A DNA stretch of 64,000 nucleotides, taken from contig NZ_CP053985.1 in assembly GCF_013267355.1 (NCBI RefSeq), positions 3,658,001-3,722,000 of the forward strand. The letters are read 5' to 3'. The stretch comes from Achromobacter pestifer (lineage in GTDB: Bacteria > Pseudomonadota > Gammaproteobacteria > Burkholderiales > Burkholderiaceae_B). Of the stretch, positions 47,581 to 56,497 are shown piece after piece. Under the pieces are notes generated by a model. It was given only the letters and a program-made list of their open reading frames with translations, was not told the DNA's origin and did no database searches. The stretch's first letter is position 1, and the number at the start of each line of letters is the position of its first letter. The translations under genes were made by a program, and so were the position numbers.

Positions 47581-48696
47581 ATGAAAATCTTGATGCTGGT
47601 CAGTTCCATGCACGCGGGCGGCGCCGAACGGGTCGCCGCCACGCTGGTCAATGCATGGGCCGAACGCGGGGATTCCGTCATCCTGACGCCCACCTACTCG
47701 TCCAAGGGCAGCTGCTTCTATCCGCTGTCGGACAAGGTCGAACTGGCGTGGCTGGCGGATCTGGCGGGTACGCGCGCGTCAGGGGCCATGGCGGCATTCA
47801 AGCGTCTGCTCGCGTTGCGCAGGCACATCCGCGATTCAAAGCCGGACGTGGTGGTGTCCTTCCTGACCAACGTCAACGTGGCCGCCATCCTGGCTTCCCT
47901 GGGACTGGGCGTGCCGCTCATCGTTTGCGAGCGCACCAATCCTGTGGCGGAAACCACGACCGGAACGGTATGGCGCCAACTGCGCCGCATCCTGTATCCC
48001 CGCGCCGACATGGTGACGGTCCAGGCGGAGGACACCGCCGGCCCGTTTGCCCGGCAGGTGCCTGGCATCAAGCGCCTGGCCGTGATTCCCAATCCTCTGC
48101 CGGCGCCCTTGCTGGATGCGCCGCGGGTGCCGCAGCGCGAAGATGGCGGCCCCCGCGAGTTGCTGGCGATGGGACGCCTGGTCACCGACAAGCAGTTCGA
48201 CCTGCTGATCGACGTATTCGCGCAGCTGGCGCCCGATTTCCCGGACTGGAACCTGCGCATCTGGGGCGAAGGCCCCGAGCGCGGCGCGCTGGAGCAGCAG
48301 GTCGCGCGCCTGGGCCTGCAGTCGCGCATCAGTCTGCCCGGCCGTACCGAAGCGCCCTGGGATGAACTCGCGCGCGGCCAGGCTTTCGTGCTGAGTTCGC
48401 TGGTGGAAGGCTTTCCCAATGTGTTGCTGGAAGCCATGTCGCTGGGCCTGCCCTGCGTGGCGTTCGATTGCCCGAGCGGGCCGCGCGAGATGACGCGCAA
48501 CGGCGAGGACGCCCTGCTGGTGCCTGCGGGCGATCGCGATGCCTTGCGCGAGGCCTTGCGCCGCCTGCTGGGCGACGCCTCCCTGCGCCAGCAGTTGGGT
48601 TTGCGGGGCGCGGCCGCGGTGCGGCAGCGCTATGCGTTGGCCAGCGTGCTGGCTGAGTGGGATGAATTGTTCGATGCCGTGCGGGAGGGACGATGA
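47581..48696 (+). CDS. Glycosyltransferase family 4 (second of four)
   Basis: 371-residue GT-B enzyme: ILMLVSSMHAGGAERVAATLVNAW at the N-terminus (in two parts), LLAMGRLVTDKQFDLLIDVF and E-x7-E in SLVEGFPNVLLEAMSLG. It follows the amidotransferase stop by three bases with AAGGAGG inside that gene's end, and overlaps the next GT by four bases (ATGA). Donor unknown. Confidence 0.9.
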   Translation: MKILMLVSSMHAGGAERVAATLVNAWAERGDSVILTPTYSSKGSCFYPLSDKVELAWLADLAGTRASGAMAAFKRLLALRRHIRDSKPDVVVSFLTNVNVAAILASLGLGVPLIVCERTNPVAETTTGTVWRQLRRILYPRADMVTVQAEDTAGPFARQVPGIKRLAVIPNPLPAPLLDAPRVPQREDGGPRELLAMGRLVTDKQFDLLIDVFAQLAPDFPDWNLRIWGEGPERGALEQQVARLGLQSRISLPGRTEAPWDELARGQAFVLSSLVEGFPNVLLEAMSLGLPCVAFDCPSGPREMTRNGEDALLVPAGDRDALREALRRLLGDASLRQQLGLRGAAAVRQRYALASVLAEWDELFDAVREGR

Positions 48697-49850
48697 ACGC
48701 CCGGCGGCTGCGTGTCCTGCACGTCATCACCGGCCTGGGGCAGGGGGGCGCGGAGTCCGTGCTGTTCCGCCTGGCCACCTACGCCGGGGCGGATGTGGAG
48801 CATATCGTCGTGTCGCTGACCGACGAAGGCATCTATGGCGAACGCCTGCGCGCGGCCGGTGTCGCCGTGCATGCGCTGGGCATGAAGCGCGGGCGCGTCA
48901 GCCTGGGCGGCTTCATGGCGCTACGTTCGCTGATCGCCGCGGCGCGTCCCGACGCGGTGCAGACCTGGATGTACCACGCCGACCTGATCGGCGGCCTGGC
49001 GGCGCGCCTGGCGGGCGTGCGCGCCATCGCCTGGGGCATCCGCAATTCCGGCGACCACCTGGAGCGCAGTAGCCGTTCGGCGCGCCTGGTGCTGCGTGCG
49101 TGCGCGCTGCTGTCGGGCCGCGTACCCAAGGCCATCGTGTGCGCCGCCCAGAAGTCGGCCGAGCGCCATGCCGATAAAGGCTATGACCGCGAACGCATGG
49201 TGGTGATCGCCAACGGCTATGACCTGTCGCGTTTTGCACCGAACGACGAGGCCCGGCAGCGCGTTCGCGTGCAATGGGGTTTGCCGCAGGATGTCCCTGC
49301 CATCGGCTGCGTGGCCCGCTGGGATCCGCTGAAGGACCACGCCAACCTGTTGCGCGCCGTCGCCGCGCTGGTGCGCGATGGACGCGACGCTGGACTGCGT
49401 TGCGTGCTGATAGGCCGCGGCATGGATACGACCAATGCGGAGCTGGCAGCCCTGATCGACCGGCTAGGCCTGCGCGACCGGCTGGTGCTGGCAGGTCCCA
49501 GCGACGATGTGCCCGCCGCGATGAACGGACTGGACCTGCATGTCCTGTCCAGCTGCGCGGAGGGCTTCCCCAATGTGGTGGCCGAGGCCATGGCTTGTGG
49601 CGTCTACTGCGTCGTGACGGACGTGGGCGACGCGGCCTATATCGTCGGCGATACCGGCGTGGTGGTGCCGCCGGAGCAGTCCGAGGCGCTGGCCCGCGGC
49701 ATTGAGACGGCCTTGCGCGAGGTCGCGTCGCGTGGGCATGCGCGCGCGGGCGAGGCAGGCCGCGCCCGCGTGCTGGCAAATTTCGACCTTGCGCGCATGG
49801 TGCAAAGTTATATCGCGGTATGGCGCCGCATCTCAGGAGTGCAAGCATGA
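48693..49850 (+). CDS. Glycosyltransferase family 4 (third of four)
   Basis: 385-residue GT-B enzyme: VLHVITGLGQGGAESVLFRLATY, VARWDPLKDHANLLRAV and E-x7-E in SCAEGFPNVVAEAMACG. Overlaps both neighbours by four bases (ATGA), so the three last GT genes are translationally coupled. Donor and acceptor unknown. Confidence 0.9.
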   Translation: MNARRLRVLHVITGLGQGGAESVLFRLATYAGADVEHIVVSLTDEGIYGERLRAAGVAVHALGMKRGRVSLGGFMALRSLIAAARPDAVQTWMYHADLIGGLAARLAGVRAIAWGIRNSGDHLERSSRSARLVLRACALLSGRVPKAIVCAAQKSAERHADKGYDRERMVVIANGYDLSRFAPNDEARQRVRVQWGLPQDVPAIGCVARWDPLKDHANLLRAVAALVRDGRDAGLRCVLIGRGMDTTNAELAALIDRLGLRDRLVLAGPSDDVPAAMNGLDLHVLSSCAEGFPNVVAEAMACGVYCVVTDVGDAAYIVGDTGVVVPPEQSEALARGIETALREVASRGHARAGEAGRARVLANFDLARMVQSYIAVWRRISGVQA

Positions 49851-50980
49851 GCGCAGGGCGCCGTCTGCTGTTTGTCGTCAACAATCCGGCCTTCTTCATG
49901 TCGCACCGCGTGCCGGTGGCGCTGGCGGCGCAACAGGCGGGATACGAAGTGCATGTGGCTACGATGGACGGCCCGGCCGTGGCCGACATCGAGGCGCTGG
50001 GCATGACGCATCACGCCATACCCATGACGCGCAGCGGCAAGCATCCCTTGCAGGAGTTGGGCACGCTGCTGGCCCTGATACGGCTGTTCCGCCGCCTGCG
50101 CCCGCAAATCGTGCATCTGGTCACGATCAAGCCCGTGCTGTACGGCGGCATCGCCGCGCGCCTGACGCGCGTGCCGGGCATGGTCGCGGCGATTTCCGGA
50201 CTGGGTTTCGTGTTCCTGTCCAATTCGCTGAAGATGAAGCTGGTGCGCGCCGTGGTGGCGCGGCTGTACCGGCTGGCGCTGGGCCATCCCAACAGCCGCG
50301 TGATCTTCCAGAACGCCAGCGACCGCGATCTGCTCAAGTCGCTGGGCGCGGTGCGCGACACCCAGGTCGTCATGATCCGGGGCGCGGGCGTGGACCTGAA
50401 CGAGTATCGGGCCCAACCCGAACCACCGGCGCCGCCCGTCGTGGCGACCATGGTGGCGCGGCTATTGCGAGACAAGGGTGTGCAGGAATTCGTGCAGGCG
50501 GCAAGGCTGCTGCGCGAGCGCGGCCTGCCCATCACGATGCAGCTGGTCGGGGGCGTGGACGCTGGCAATCCCGCCTCGGCGACGCAGGACGATGTGGACG
50601 CCTGGCAGCGGGAAGGGTGCGTGCGCGCGCTGGGTGAACGCGCCGACGTGGCCGCGCTGTACGCGGCCTCGCATATCGCCGTGCTGCCTTCCTACCGCGA
50701 AGGCCTGCCCAAGTCGCTGATCGAGGCCGCGGCTTGCGCGCGCGCGGTCGTGACCACCGATGTACCTGGCTGCCGCGATGCGATCGAACCCGGCGAGACC
50801 GGGCTGTTGGTGCCGGTGCGCGATGCACAGGCGCTGGCGGACGCTATCGCCCGTCTGGCCGAGGATCCGGCCTTGCGGCAGTCCATGGGTGCTGCGGGCA
50901 GGGCGTTGGCTGAGCGCGAGTTCGACATCGAGCGCGTGGCGCGCATTCACGTGGAAATCTACGACGCGCTCAGCGCCTGA
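49847..50980 (+). CDS. Glycosyltransferase family 4, PglA-like (fourth of four)
   Basis: 377-residue GT-B enzyme from ATG 49847 (MSAGRRLLFVVNNPAFFMSH), overlapping the previous stop by four bases. HLVTIKPVLYGGIAARL and GLGFVFLSN resemble PglA/WbpU-type transferases that often use N-acetylgalactosamine-type donors and act early in assembly; E-x7-E is in SYREGLPKSLIEAAACAR. A GalNAc or GalNAcA donor would fit the pathway genes, but this is inference. A GC hairpin (50989-51011) lies between its stop and the convergent pgi. Confidence 0.88.
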   Translation: MSAGRRLLFVVNNPAFFMSHRVPVALAAQQAGYEVHVATMDGPAVADIEALGMTHHAIPMTRSGKHPLQELGTLLALIRLFRRLRPQIVHLVTIKPVLYGGIAARLTRVPGMVAAISGLGFVFLSNSLKMKLVRAVVARLYRLALGHPNSRVIFQNASDRDLLKSLGAVRDTQVVMIRGAGVDLNEYRAQPEPPAPPVVATMVARLLRDKGVQEFVQAARLLRERGLPITMQLVGGVDAGNPASATQDDVDAWQREGCVRALGERADVAALYAASHIAVLPSYREGLPKSLIEAAACARAVVTTDVPGCRDAIEPGETGLLVPVRDAQALADAIARLAEDPALRQSMGAAGRALAEREFDIERVARIHVEIYDALSA

Positions 50981-50988
50981 GCTGACGC

Positions 50989-51011
50989 GCCGGCGCCGCG
51001 CGGGCGCCGGC
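50989..51011. terminator. GC-rich hairpin between convergent genes
   Basis: GCCGGCGC, 7-base loop, GCGCCGGC. It sits exactly between the glycan cluster and pgi, which converge. There is no U-tract on either strand, so it may be a processing or pausing structure rather than a classical terminator. Confidence 0.4.
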
Positions 51012-51017
51012 CAGGCC

Positions 51018-52571
51018 TCAAGGACGGCGCGTGATCGCGTCGATCCAGTAGCGGGTAGAGGGGTCCTGCCGGCTGGCCTGCTGCGAATTCAGCTCGTGCA
51101 TGATGCCCTTGGCCAGCGCCTTGCCGAATTCCACGCCCCATTGGTCAAAGGGATTGATGCCCCACACCACGCCCTGGGTGAACACCTTGTGCTCGTACAG
51201 CGCCAGCAGCGCGCCCAGGGTATAGGCTTCCAGGTGCGGCAGCACGATGAGCGAAGACGGCCGCCCGCCCGGGTGGACGCGGTGCTGCGCAAGCAGCCGC
51301 GCGCGGCCGGGATCGCTTTCGATGGCGGAGGTTTCGGCCAGCGCTTCCTCGAAGGACTTGCCGCGCAGCAGCGCGGAACGCTGCGCCAGGCAGTTGGCGA
51401 TCAGCAGCTCGTGATGCCGCGCGTAGGCGTGGTCAGGTTTTTCGCACAGGATGAAGTCGACGGGAGCGCCCCGGGTGTCCTGGTGCAGCCACTGGAAGAA
51501 GGTGTGCTGGCAGTCGGTCCCCGACATGCCCCAGACGGCCGGGCCGGTGGGCACGCCGGCCGGGCTGCCGTCGGCGGTGGCGACCTTGCCCAGCGATTCC
51601 ATTTCCAGCTGCTGGGCCCAAGGCACGATGTGATAGAGCCGCGAATCATAGGGTGCGATCACCAGGGAGTCGTAGCCCAGCACGCTGCGGTTCACGACGC
51701 CGGCCAGCGCCAGCTGGACGGGCGCGTTTTCCTCGATGGGGGCGGTGCGGAAATGCTCGTCCATGGCGGCGGCGCCCGCCAGCAACTGGTCGAACGCGTC
51801 GGTGCCCAGCGCCAGCGCGACCGGCAGGCTGATCGCGGACCAGAGCGAATAGCGTCCGCCCACCCAGTCCCAGATCTGGAAGATGTGGTCGGGCAGGATG
51901 CCCAGATTCAGGGCCGCCTCGACGTTGGCGGTGACCGCCACGACCTGCTTGATCGGATCAGCCACGCCGGCGTCGCGCAGCCAGTTCATGGCGACCTCGG
52001 CGTTGGCCAGCGGTTCGGTCGTGGTGAACGACTTGGAGGCGACGATGACCAGGGTGTCATGGGGATCCAGCCGGCTCATCGCGTCCGCAACCGAATGCGA
52101 ATCCACGTTGGACGCGAAACGCACTTCGCGCCGCGCGCCGCCGTGGCGCAGGGCGCGCGTGACCAGCCGCGGGCCCCAGTCGCTGCCGCCTATGCCCAGG
52201 TGCAGCACGCTGCCATAGCGTCCGGCCGCGTCGGCCTGGCGCACGAATTCGCGCATGCGCTCGCGTTCGGCCAGCACGGCCTTGGCTACCCGGGCGGGTG
52301 GTTGAGGCGCGCGCAGGGCCGTGTGCCAGGCGGCGCGTTGCTCGGTCCAGTTGGCGTTGCCGCCGTCGAACAGGCAAGCCCGGGCAGCATCGAAGCCCTG
52401 CTGTTCGAGCAGCGCGGCCTCGGCTTTCTGCAGGTCCGGGGAATAGGCCTGCGCGCTCAGGTCCAGGCGCAGCCCGGGAGCGTTGAGGACGCGCAATTGC
52501 TCGCCGCGCCGCGGGGCGGCGAGCGTGGCTGCGATGAACTGTTGCCAGGCTGGGCTGTTCGATAAGGGCAT
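51018..52571 (-). CDS. pgi: Glucose-6-phosphate isomerase
   Basis: Interconverts glucose 6-phosphate and fructose 6-phosphate. 517 residues; ATG 52571 (MPLSNSPAWQQF) is preferred over a TTG two codons earlier. Signatures: LHLGIGGSDWGPRLVTRAL, VASKSFTTTEPLANAE, WDWVGGRYSLWSAISLPVAL, QQLEMESLGKV and the C-terminal VVWGINPFDQWGVEFGKAL. It starts 8 bases after the phosphomannomutase stop on the same strand; together they connect central metabolism to the sugar nucleotides used by the neighbouring cluster. Confidence 0.96.
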   Translation of the reverse strand: MPLSNSPAWQQFIAATLAAPRRGEQLRVLNAPGLRLDLSAQAYSPDLQKAEAALLEQQGFDAARACLFDGGNANWTEQRAAWHTALRAPQPPARVAKAVLAERERMREFVRQADAAGRYGSVLHLGIGGSDWGPRLVTRALRHGGARREVRFASNVDSHSVADAMSRLDPHDTLVIVASKSFTTTEPLANAEVAMNWLRDAGVADPIKQVVAVTANVEAALNLGILPDHIFQIWDWVGGRYSLWSAISLPVALALGTDAFDQLLAGAAAMDEHFRTAPIEENAPVQLALAGVVNRSVLGYDSLVIAPYDSRLYHIVPWAQQLEMESLGKVATADGSPAGVPTGPAVWGMSGTDCQHTFFQWLHQDTRGAPVDFILCEKPDHAYARHHELLIANCLAQRSALLRGKSFEEALAETSAIESDPGRARLLAQHRVHPGGRPSSLIVLPHLEAYTLGALLALYEHKVFTQGVVWGINPFDQWGVEFGKALAKGIMHELNSQQASRQDPSTRYWIDAITRRP

Positions 52572-52579
52572 AGGCAAAA

Positions 52580-53971
52580 CTAGAAAGGCAGATCGGCTTG
52601 CGGCGCGAGCTTGGTCAGCTCGCGGCGGAAGTCGGCTTGTATGCGTTCCAGCGCCGCCGGCGTCTGCGCCTCGAAGCGCAGCACGACGACGGGGGTAGTG
52701 TTCGAGGGGCGCGCCAGGCCGAAGCCGTCCGGATACTCCGCGCGCACGCCATCGATCGTGATCACGCGGTCCGCACCGGGGAACTGCCCCTGGTCCTGCA
52801 AGGCCTGGACCAGGGTGAAGGGCTGGCCTTCTTCCATTTCCAGCTTCAGTTCGGGGGTGGAAACGTCTTGCGGCAGGGCTTCCAGCACCGCGCAGGGGTC
52901 GGCGTCGCGCGACACGATCTCCAGCAAGCGGGCGCCCGTGTAGAGCCCGTCGTCAAAGCCGTACCAGCGCTCCTTGAAGAAGATATGGCCGCTCATCTCG
53001 CCGGCCAGCGGTGCGCCGGTTTCGGCCAGCTTGGCCTTCACCAGCGAATGGCCGGTCTTCCACATCAGCGGCACGCCGCCAGCGGCTTCGACCGACAGGC
53101 CGACGTGGCGGCTGCACTTCACGTCATAGATGATGGTGGCGCCCGGGTTGCGGTCCAGTACGTCGCGGGCGAACAGCACCAGTTGGCGGTCCGGCCAGAC
53201 GATCTGGCCCGATTTTGTCACCACGCCCAGGCGGTCGCCGTCGCCGTCGAAGGCCAGGCCCAGTTCGCAATCGGTCTCGGCCACGCACTTGATCAGGTCC
53301 TGCAGGTTTTTGGGTTCGGCGGGGTCGGGGTGATGGTTGGGGAAGGTGCCGTCCACTTCGCAGAACAGTTCGGTGACTTCGCAGCCCAGGGCGCGGAACA
53401 GAGCCGGGGCGACTGCGCCGGCCACGCCGTTGCCGCAATCGATGGCGATCTTCATGGGCCGGGCCAACTTCACGCCCGATGCCACGCGCGCGATGTAGGC
53501 AGCCACCAGGTCCAGCTGGCGGCGCGCGCCGGGCCGTGCCGCCGGGGCGCTGGCGGGGCCGTTCATGCTGGCGGCCAGCGCCTGCACGTCCTCGCCGTAG
53601 AGCGCACGGCCGCCCATCATCATCTTGAAGCCGTTGTACTTGGGCGGGTTGTGGCTGCCGGTGATGGCGACGCCCGAGCCCGTCTGCATGACGTTGGCGG
53701 CGAAATAGACCAGGGGCGTGGGCACCATGCCGATGTCCAGGGTGTCGACGCCGCCTTCCAGCATGCCTTCCTGCAGCGCCACGGACAGCATTTCGCTGCT
53801 CAGGCGGCCGTCGCGGCCGACGACCAGGGTCTGCACGCCGTGTTCGCGCGCACGGGCGGCCAACGCCAGGCCCAGGGCGCGGGCGAAGCGGGCGTCGATC
53901 AGGTCGGGCACCGTGCCGCGGATGTCGTAGGCCTTGAAGACCGAGCCCGGAAATTGCGTGTTGTCGCCCAC
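52580..53971 (-). CDS. Phosphomannomutase/phosphoglucomutase (AlgC-like)
   Basis: 463 residues, alpha-D-phosphohexomutase that interconverts hexose 1- and 6-phosphates. Catalytic phosphoserine Ser106 in AITGSHNPPKYNGFKM; metal loop AFDGDGDRLGVV; sugar-binding GEMSGHIFFKERWYGFDDG; C-terminal phosphate-binding RPSNTTPVVVLRFEA. The length and GEMSGHIFF motif match the dual-specificity AlgC/ManB type rather than GlmM. Starts with GTG 53971 behind AAGGAAT. Upstream of pgi on the same strand; provides precursors for LPS or exopolysaccharide. Confidence 0.94.
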   Translation of the reverse strand: MGDNTQFPGSVFKAYDIRGTVPDLIDARFARALGLALAARAREHGVQTLVVGRDGRLSSEMLSVALQEGMLEGGVDTLDIGMVPTPLVYFAANVMQTGSGVAITGSHNPPKYNGFKMMMGGRALYGEDVQALAASMNGPASAPAARPGARRQLDLVAAYIARVASGVKLARPMKIAIDCGNGVAGAVAPALFRALGCEVTELFCEVDGTFPNHHPDPAEPKNLQDLIKCVAETDCELGLAFDGDGDRLGVVTKSGQIVWPDRQLVLFARDVLDRNPGATIIYDVKCSRHVGLSVEAAGGVPLMWKTGHSLVKAKLAETGAPLAGEMSGHIFFKERWYGFDDGLYTGARLLEIVSRDADPCAVLEALPQDVSTPELKLEMEEGQPFTLVQALQDQGQFPGADRVITIDGVRAEYPDGFGLARPSNTTPVVVLRFEAQTPAALERIQADFRRELTKLAPQADLPF

Positions 53972-54306
53972 GGCGATTCCTTGGATGTTGGGTTGCAGTA
54001 CAGGTTTAGGCGCGGATTCTGGTAAACCCGCGTATAAAAACGCGCCTGGCTAGGGGTTAAACCGGAATTATCCCCCATTGGCGCTCCCCCTTCATCCGAC
54101 AGACGGCGTAGGGCTTTTTCCGTCTATGCACGGCGGCACGCGATCCGCCCAGATCTGGTGCGTGCCTGAGCGCTGGCGCCTTGTTCCGGTGCGGCGCGCG
54201 GCCGTGCGCCAGGGGCTTGCCCAGGGGGGGCGGCGCGTGGCATAAAACTTGCTCGTCGTCCGAAGGTGATACGCTTGCTATGCAAGCAGAAAGACCGGGA
54301 GGGGCC
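53972..54306. other. Intergenic region between divergent pgm and the BC-like gene
   Basis: 335 bases. I see a short self-complementary CGCGTATAAAAACGCG (about 54032-54047) and no credible gene; a 104-codon minus-strand frame here has no ribosome-binding site and an arginine/proline-rich shadow-like composition. Promoters for both divergent genes must lie in it but are not clear. Confidence 0.45.
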
Positions 54307-54936
54307 ATGGGCGCCAAAGTTTCTACTGTCATGTCATCCAGAGGCGCCTCAAACCGGCGGGGTCCGCCCACGGATCACGCCGGACCGGCCGCAGGCCGTG
54401 AGCGCCGGCTCGACATCCACGTGTTCGTTTCCGAGGCGGGCGGCCTGGCCACGGGCCGGGCCTGGGAGCGCTGCGTATGGCGCGATGCCCGCGTCCTGAT
54501 CGCCGAATCCCCGGCGCCGCATCTGCCGGTCTCCGTGGAAAGCGCGCTGCGCACGGTCGCCGCCGACGTGGCGCGGGACCGCGGCTGGCAGGGCATGGGC
54601 ACTGTCGCTTTCGCGCTGGACGACCGCAGCGGCGTGTTCCGCGTGATCGACGCTCAGGCGCAGGCCCATTCGGGCGCGGCGGTGCATGACTGCGAGCCCG
54701 TCGCCGCCCATGCGCTGGAAGTGCGCATCGACGGCTGCGTGGACCGCCGCTTGCCATGCACGCGGTTGCTGGTGTGCGGCGCGACCCGGGGCGAGGTCCT
54801 GCGCCGTGCCTATCGCGCCTTGTCGGAAATGCCCGGACCCGCGGGCGTCGACCGCGCCTTCCTCATGAACCGCATTGCCTCGCGAGCCTATTGTTCGGGC
54901 CTGACGGGCGCGCGGCTCGACCAGGCGGTGGGCTGA
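54307..54936 (+). CDS. Degenerate biotin-carboxylase-like protein lacking the catalytic core
   Basis: 209 residues from ATG 54307, which has GGGAGG five bases upstream; the longer frame from 54181 lacks such a site. From residue ~35 it aligns by eye with the second half of a biotin carboxylase: RRLDIHVFVSEAGGLATGR for RHIEVQVLAD..GN, VLIAESPAPHLP for KVIEEAPAP, GWQGMGTVAFALDD for GYxGAGTVEFLLD, HALEVRIDG for HAIExRINAE, and CGATRGEVLRRAYRALSEM for xGATRExAIxRMxRAL. The N-terminal ATP-grasp half is absent, and the catalytic EMNTRxQVEH strand reads IDAQAQAHSG, so carboxylation is not possible. Possibly a regulatory or structural relic. No carboxyltransferase or BCCP gene is nearby. Confidence 0.7.
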   Translation: MGAKVSTVMSSRGASNRRGPPTDHAGPAAGRERRLDIHVFVSEAGGLATGRAWERCVWRDARVLIAESPAPHLPVSVESALRTVAADVARDRGWQGMGTVAFALDDRSGVFRVIDAQAQAHSGAAVHDCEPVAAHALEVRIDGCVDRRLPCTRLLVCGATRGEVLRRAYRALSEMPGPAGVDRAFLMNRIASRAYCSGLTGARLDQAVG

Positions 54937-55053
54937 ATCGGTCTGCCGGCGGGCTGCGCAAGCCCGCCGTGCCGCGACCTGGGGCATTTCAACCCCTACA
55001 ATAGGCCGCACATCCCTAGCCTGGGCGCGCCCGGGCGCTACTTGTGCCGCGCT

Positions 55054-56469
55054 ATGACCTTGCTGAGCGATCTACAGTCCCTTCTGGGCGCTTCCCACGT
55101 GCTGACGGGCACGGATGCCGACACCTATGTGCTGGATTGGCGCCGCCGCTATCGAGGGGCCGCGTTGGCCGTGATCCGTCCCGGCTCGACCGCGGAAGTG
55201 GCGGCGGCCGTGCAGCTGTGCGCCAGGCACGGCGTGCCGGTGGTGCCGCAAGGCGGTAATACCGGCCTGTGCGGCGGCGCCACGCCCGACCCATCGGGCA
55301 GCGCGGTGATCCTGTCGACCACCCGCCTGACCGCGGTGCGCGCACTGGATACCGACAACGACACGATCACCGTGGAGGCCGGCTGCGTGCTGCAAGCGGT
55401 GCAGGAGGCCGCGGCTGCCGCCGGCCGGCTGTTTCCGCTGAGCCTGGCCGCCGAAGGCAGTTGCACCATAGGCGGCAACCTCGCCACCAATGCCGGCGGC
55501 ACGCAGGTGCTGCGCTATGGCAACACGCGCGAGCTGACGCTGGGCCTGGAGGTCGTGACCGCCGAAGGCGAGATCTGGAACGGCCTGCGCGGCCTGCGCA
55601 AGGACAACACCGGTTACGACCTGCGCGACCTGTACATCGGCAGCGAAGGCACGCTGGGCATCATCACCGCCGCGACGCTGAAACTGTTTCCGAGGCCGGT
55701 GGCTTCGTGCACGGCGTTGCTGACGCTGGACGGCATCGACCAGGCCGTCGAGCTGCTGTCGCGCGCCCGCGCGGGCTTTGGCGCGGCGCTGACCGGCTTC
55801 GAACTGATGAGCGGCGCCTGCCTGCAGGCCGTCGTACGCCTGTTCCCGCAGCAGCGCCTGCCGTTCGAGGGAGATTCCGCCGCATCGCCGTGGTTCGCCC
55901 TGCTGGAACTGTCCGACAGCGAAAGCGAGGCGCACGCGCGTGAACGATTCGAAACCGTGCTGGGCGAGGCCATCGAAAGGGGCCTGGTGAACGATGCCGC
56001 CATCGCCGCGAACGTGGCGCAAAGCAAGGCGTTGTGGCATCTACGTGAAAGCATTCCGCTGGCGGAGGCGGAGTTGGGCAAGTCAGTCAAGCATGACGTG
56101 TCGATTCCGATTTCCGCCATCGGCGGTTTTGTGCACAAGACCAACGCCTTGCTGCAGGCGCGCTTTCCCGGCGTGCGCCACGTGATCTTTGGCCACCTGG
56201 GCGACGGCAACCTGCATTACAACGTGGCTCACGCGCCGGGGCAGACCGAGACCGAGCTGCTGGCGCTGCAAGGCGATATCTACGGCGTGGTGCACGACAG
56301 CGTGCACGCGCACAACGGTTCGATCAGCGCGGAACATGGCGTGGGCCAGCTCAAGCTCGACGAGCTGCCGCGCTACAAGAGCGCGGTCGAACTGGATCTG
56401 ATGCGCAGAATAAAGCGAGCGCTGGACCCGCAAGGGCTGATGAATCCGGGCAAGGTGCTGCGGGCCTGA
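55054..56469 (+). CDS. FAD-binding oxidoreductase, GlcD/D-2-hydroxyacid dehydrogenase type
   Basis: 471 residues from ATG 55054 (MTLLSDLQSLLGASHV; a TTG at 55042 is the other option). The FAD PCMH domain has VVPQGGNTGLCGGATPD, SCTIGGNLATNAGGTQVLRYG and GSEGTLGIITAATLKLFPRP; the C-terminal domain has IFGHLGDGNLHYNVA and SISAEHGVGQLK, with its metal and substrate histidines. Such enzymes oxidise D-lactate, glycolate or D-2-hydroxyglutarate. No glcE/glcF subunits are adjacent, so a single-subunit D-2-hydroxyacid dehydrogenase is more likely than glycolate oxidase. TACAAT at 54997-55002 is a possible -10. It is 28 bases ahead of the two-component system. Confidence 0.9.
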   Translation: MTLLSDLQSLLGASHVLTGTDADTYVLDWRRRYRGAALAVIRPGSTAEVAAAVQLCARHGVPVVPQGGNTGLCGGATPDPSGSAVILSTTRLTAVRALDTDNDTITVEAGCVLQAVQEAAAAAGRLFPLSLAAEGSCTIGGNLATNAGGTQVLRYGNTRELTLGLEVVTAEGEIWNGLRGLRKDNTGYDLRDLYIGSEGTLGIITAATLKLFPRPVASCTALLTLDGIDQAVELLSRARAGFGAALTGFELMSGACLQAVVRLFPQQRLPFEGDSAASPWFALLELSDSESEAHARERFETVLGEAIERGLVNDAAIAANVAQSKALWHLRESIPLAEAELGKSVKHDVSIPISAIGGFVHKTNALLQARFPGVRHVIFGHLGDGNLHYNVAHAPGQTETELLALQGDIYGVVHDSVHAHNGSISAEHGVGQLKLDELPRYKSAVELDLMRRIKRALDPQGLMNPGKVLRA

Positions 56470-56497
56470 GGCGCCGCGCACGACAGGAACCCCAATC

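Noticed and set aside
54057..54371. 104-codon minus-strand frame upstream of the BC-like gene
   Set aside because: No ribosome-binding site, overlaps the start of a better-supported gene and has shadow-like composition.
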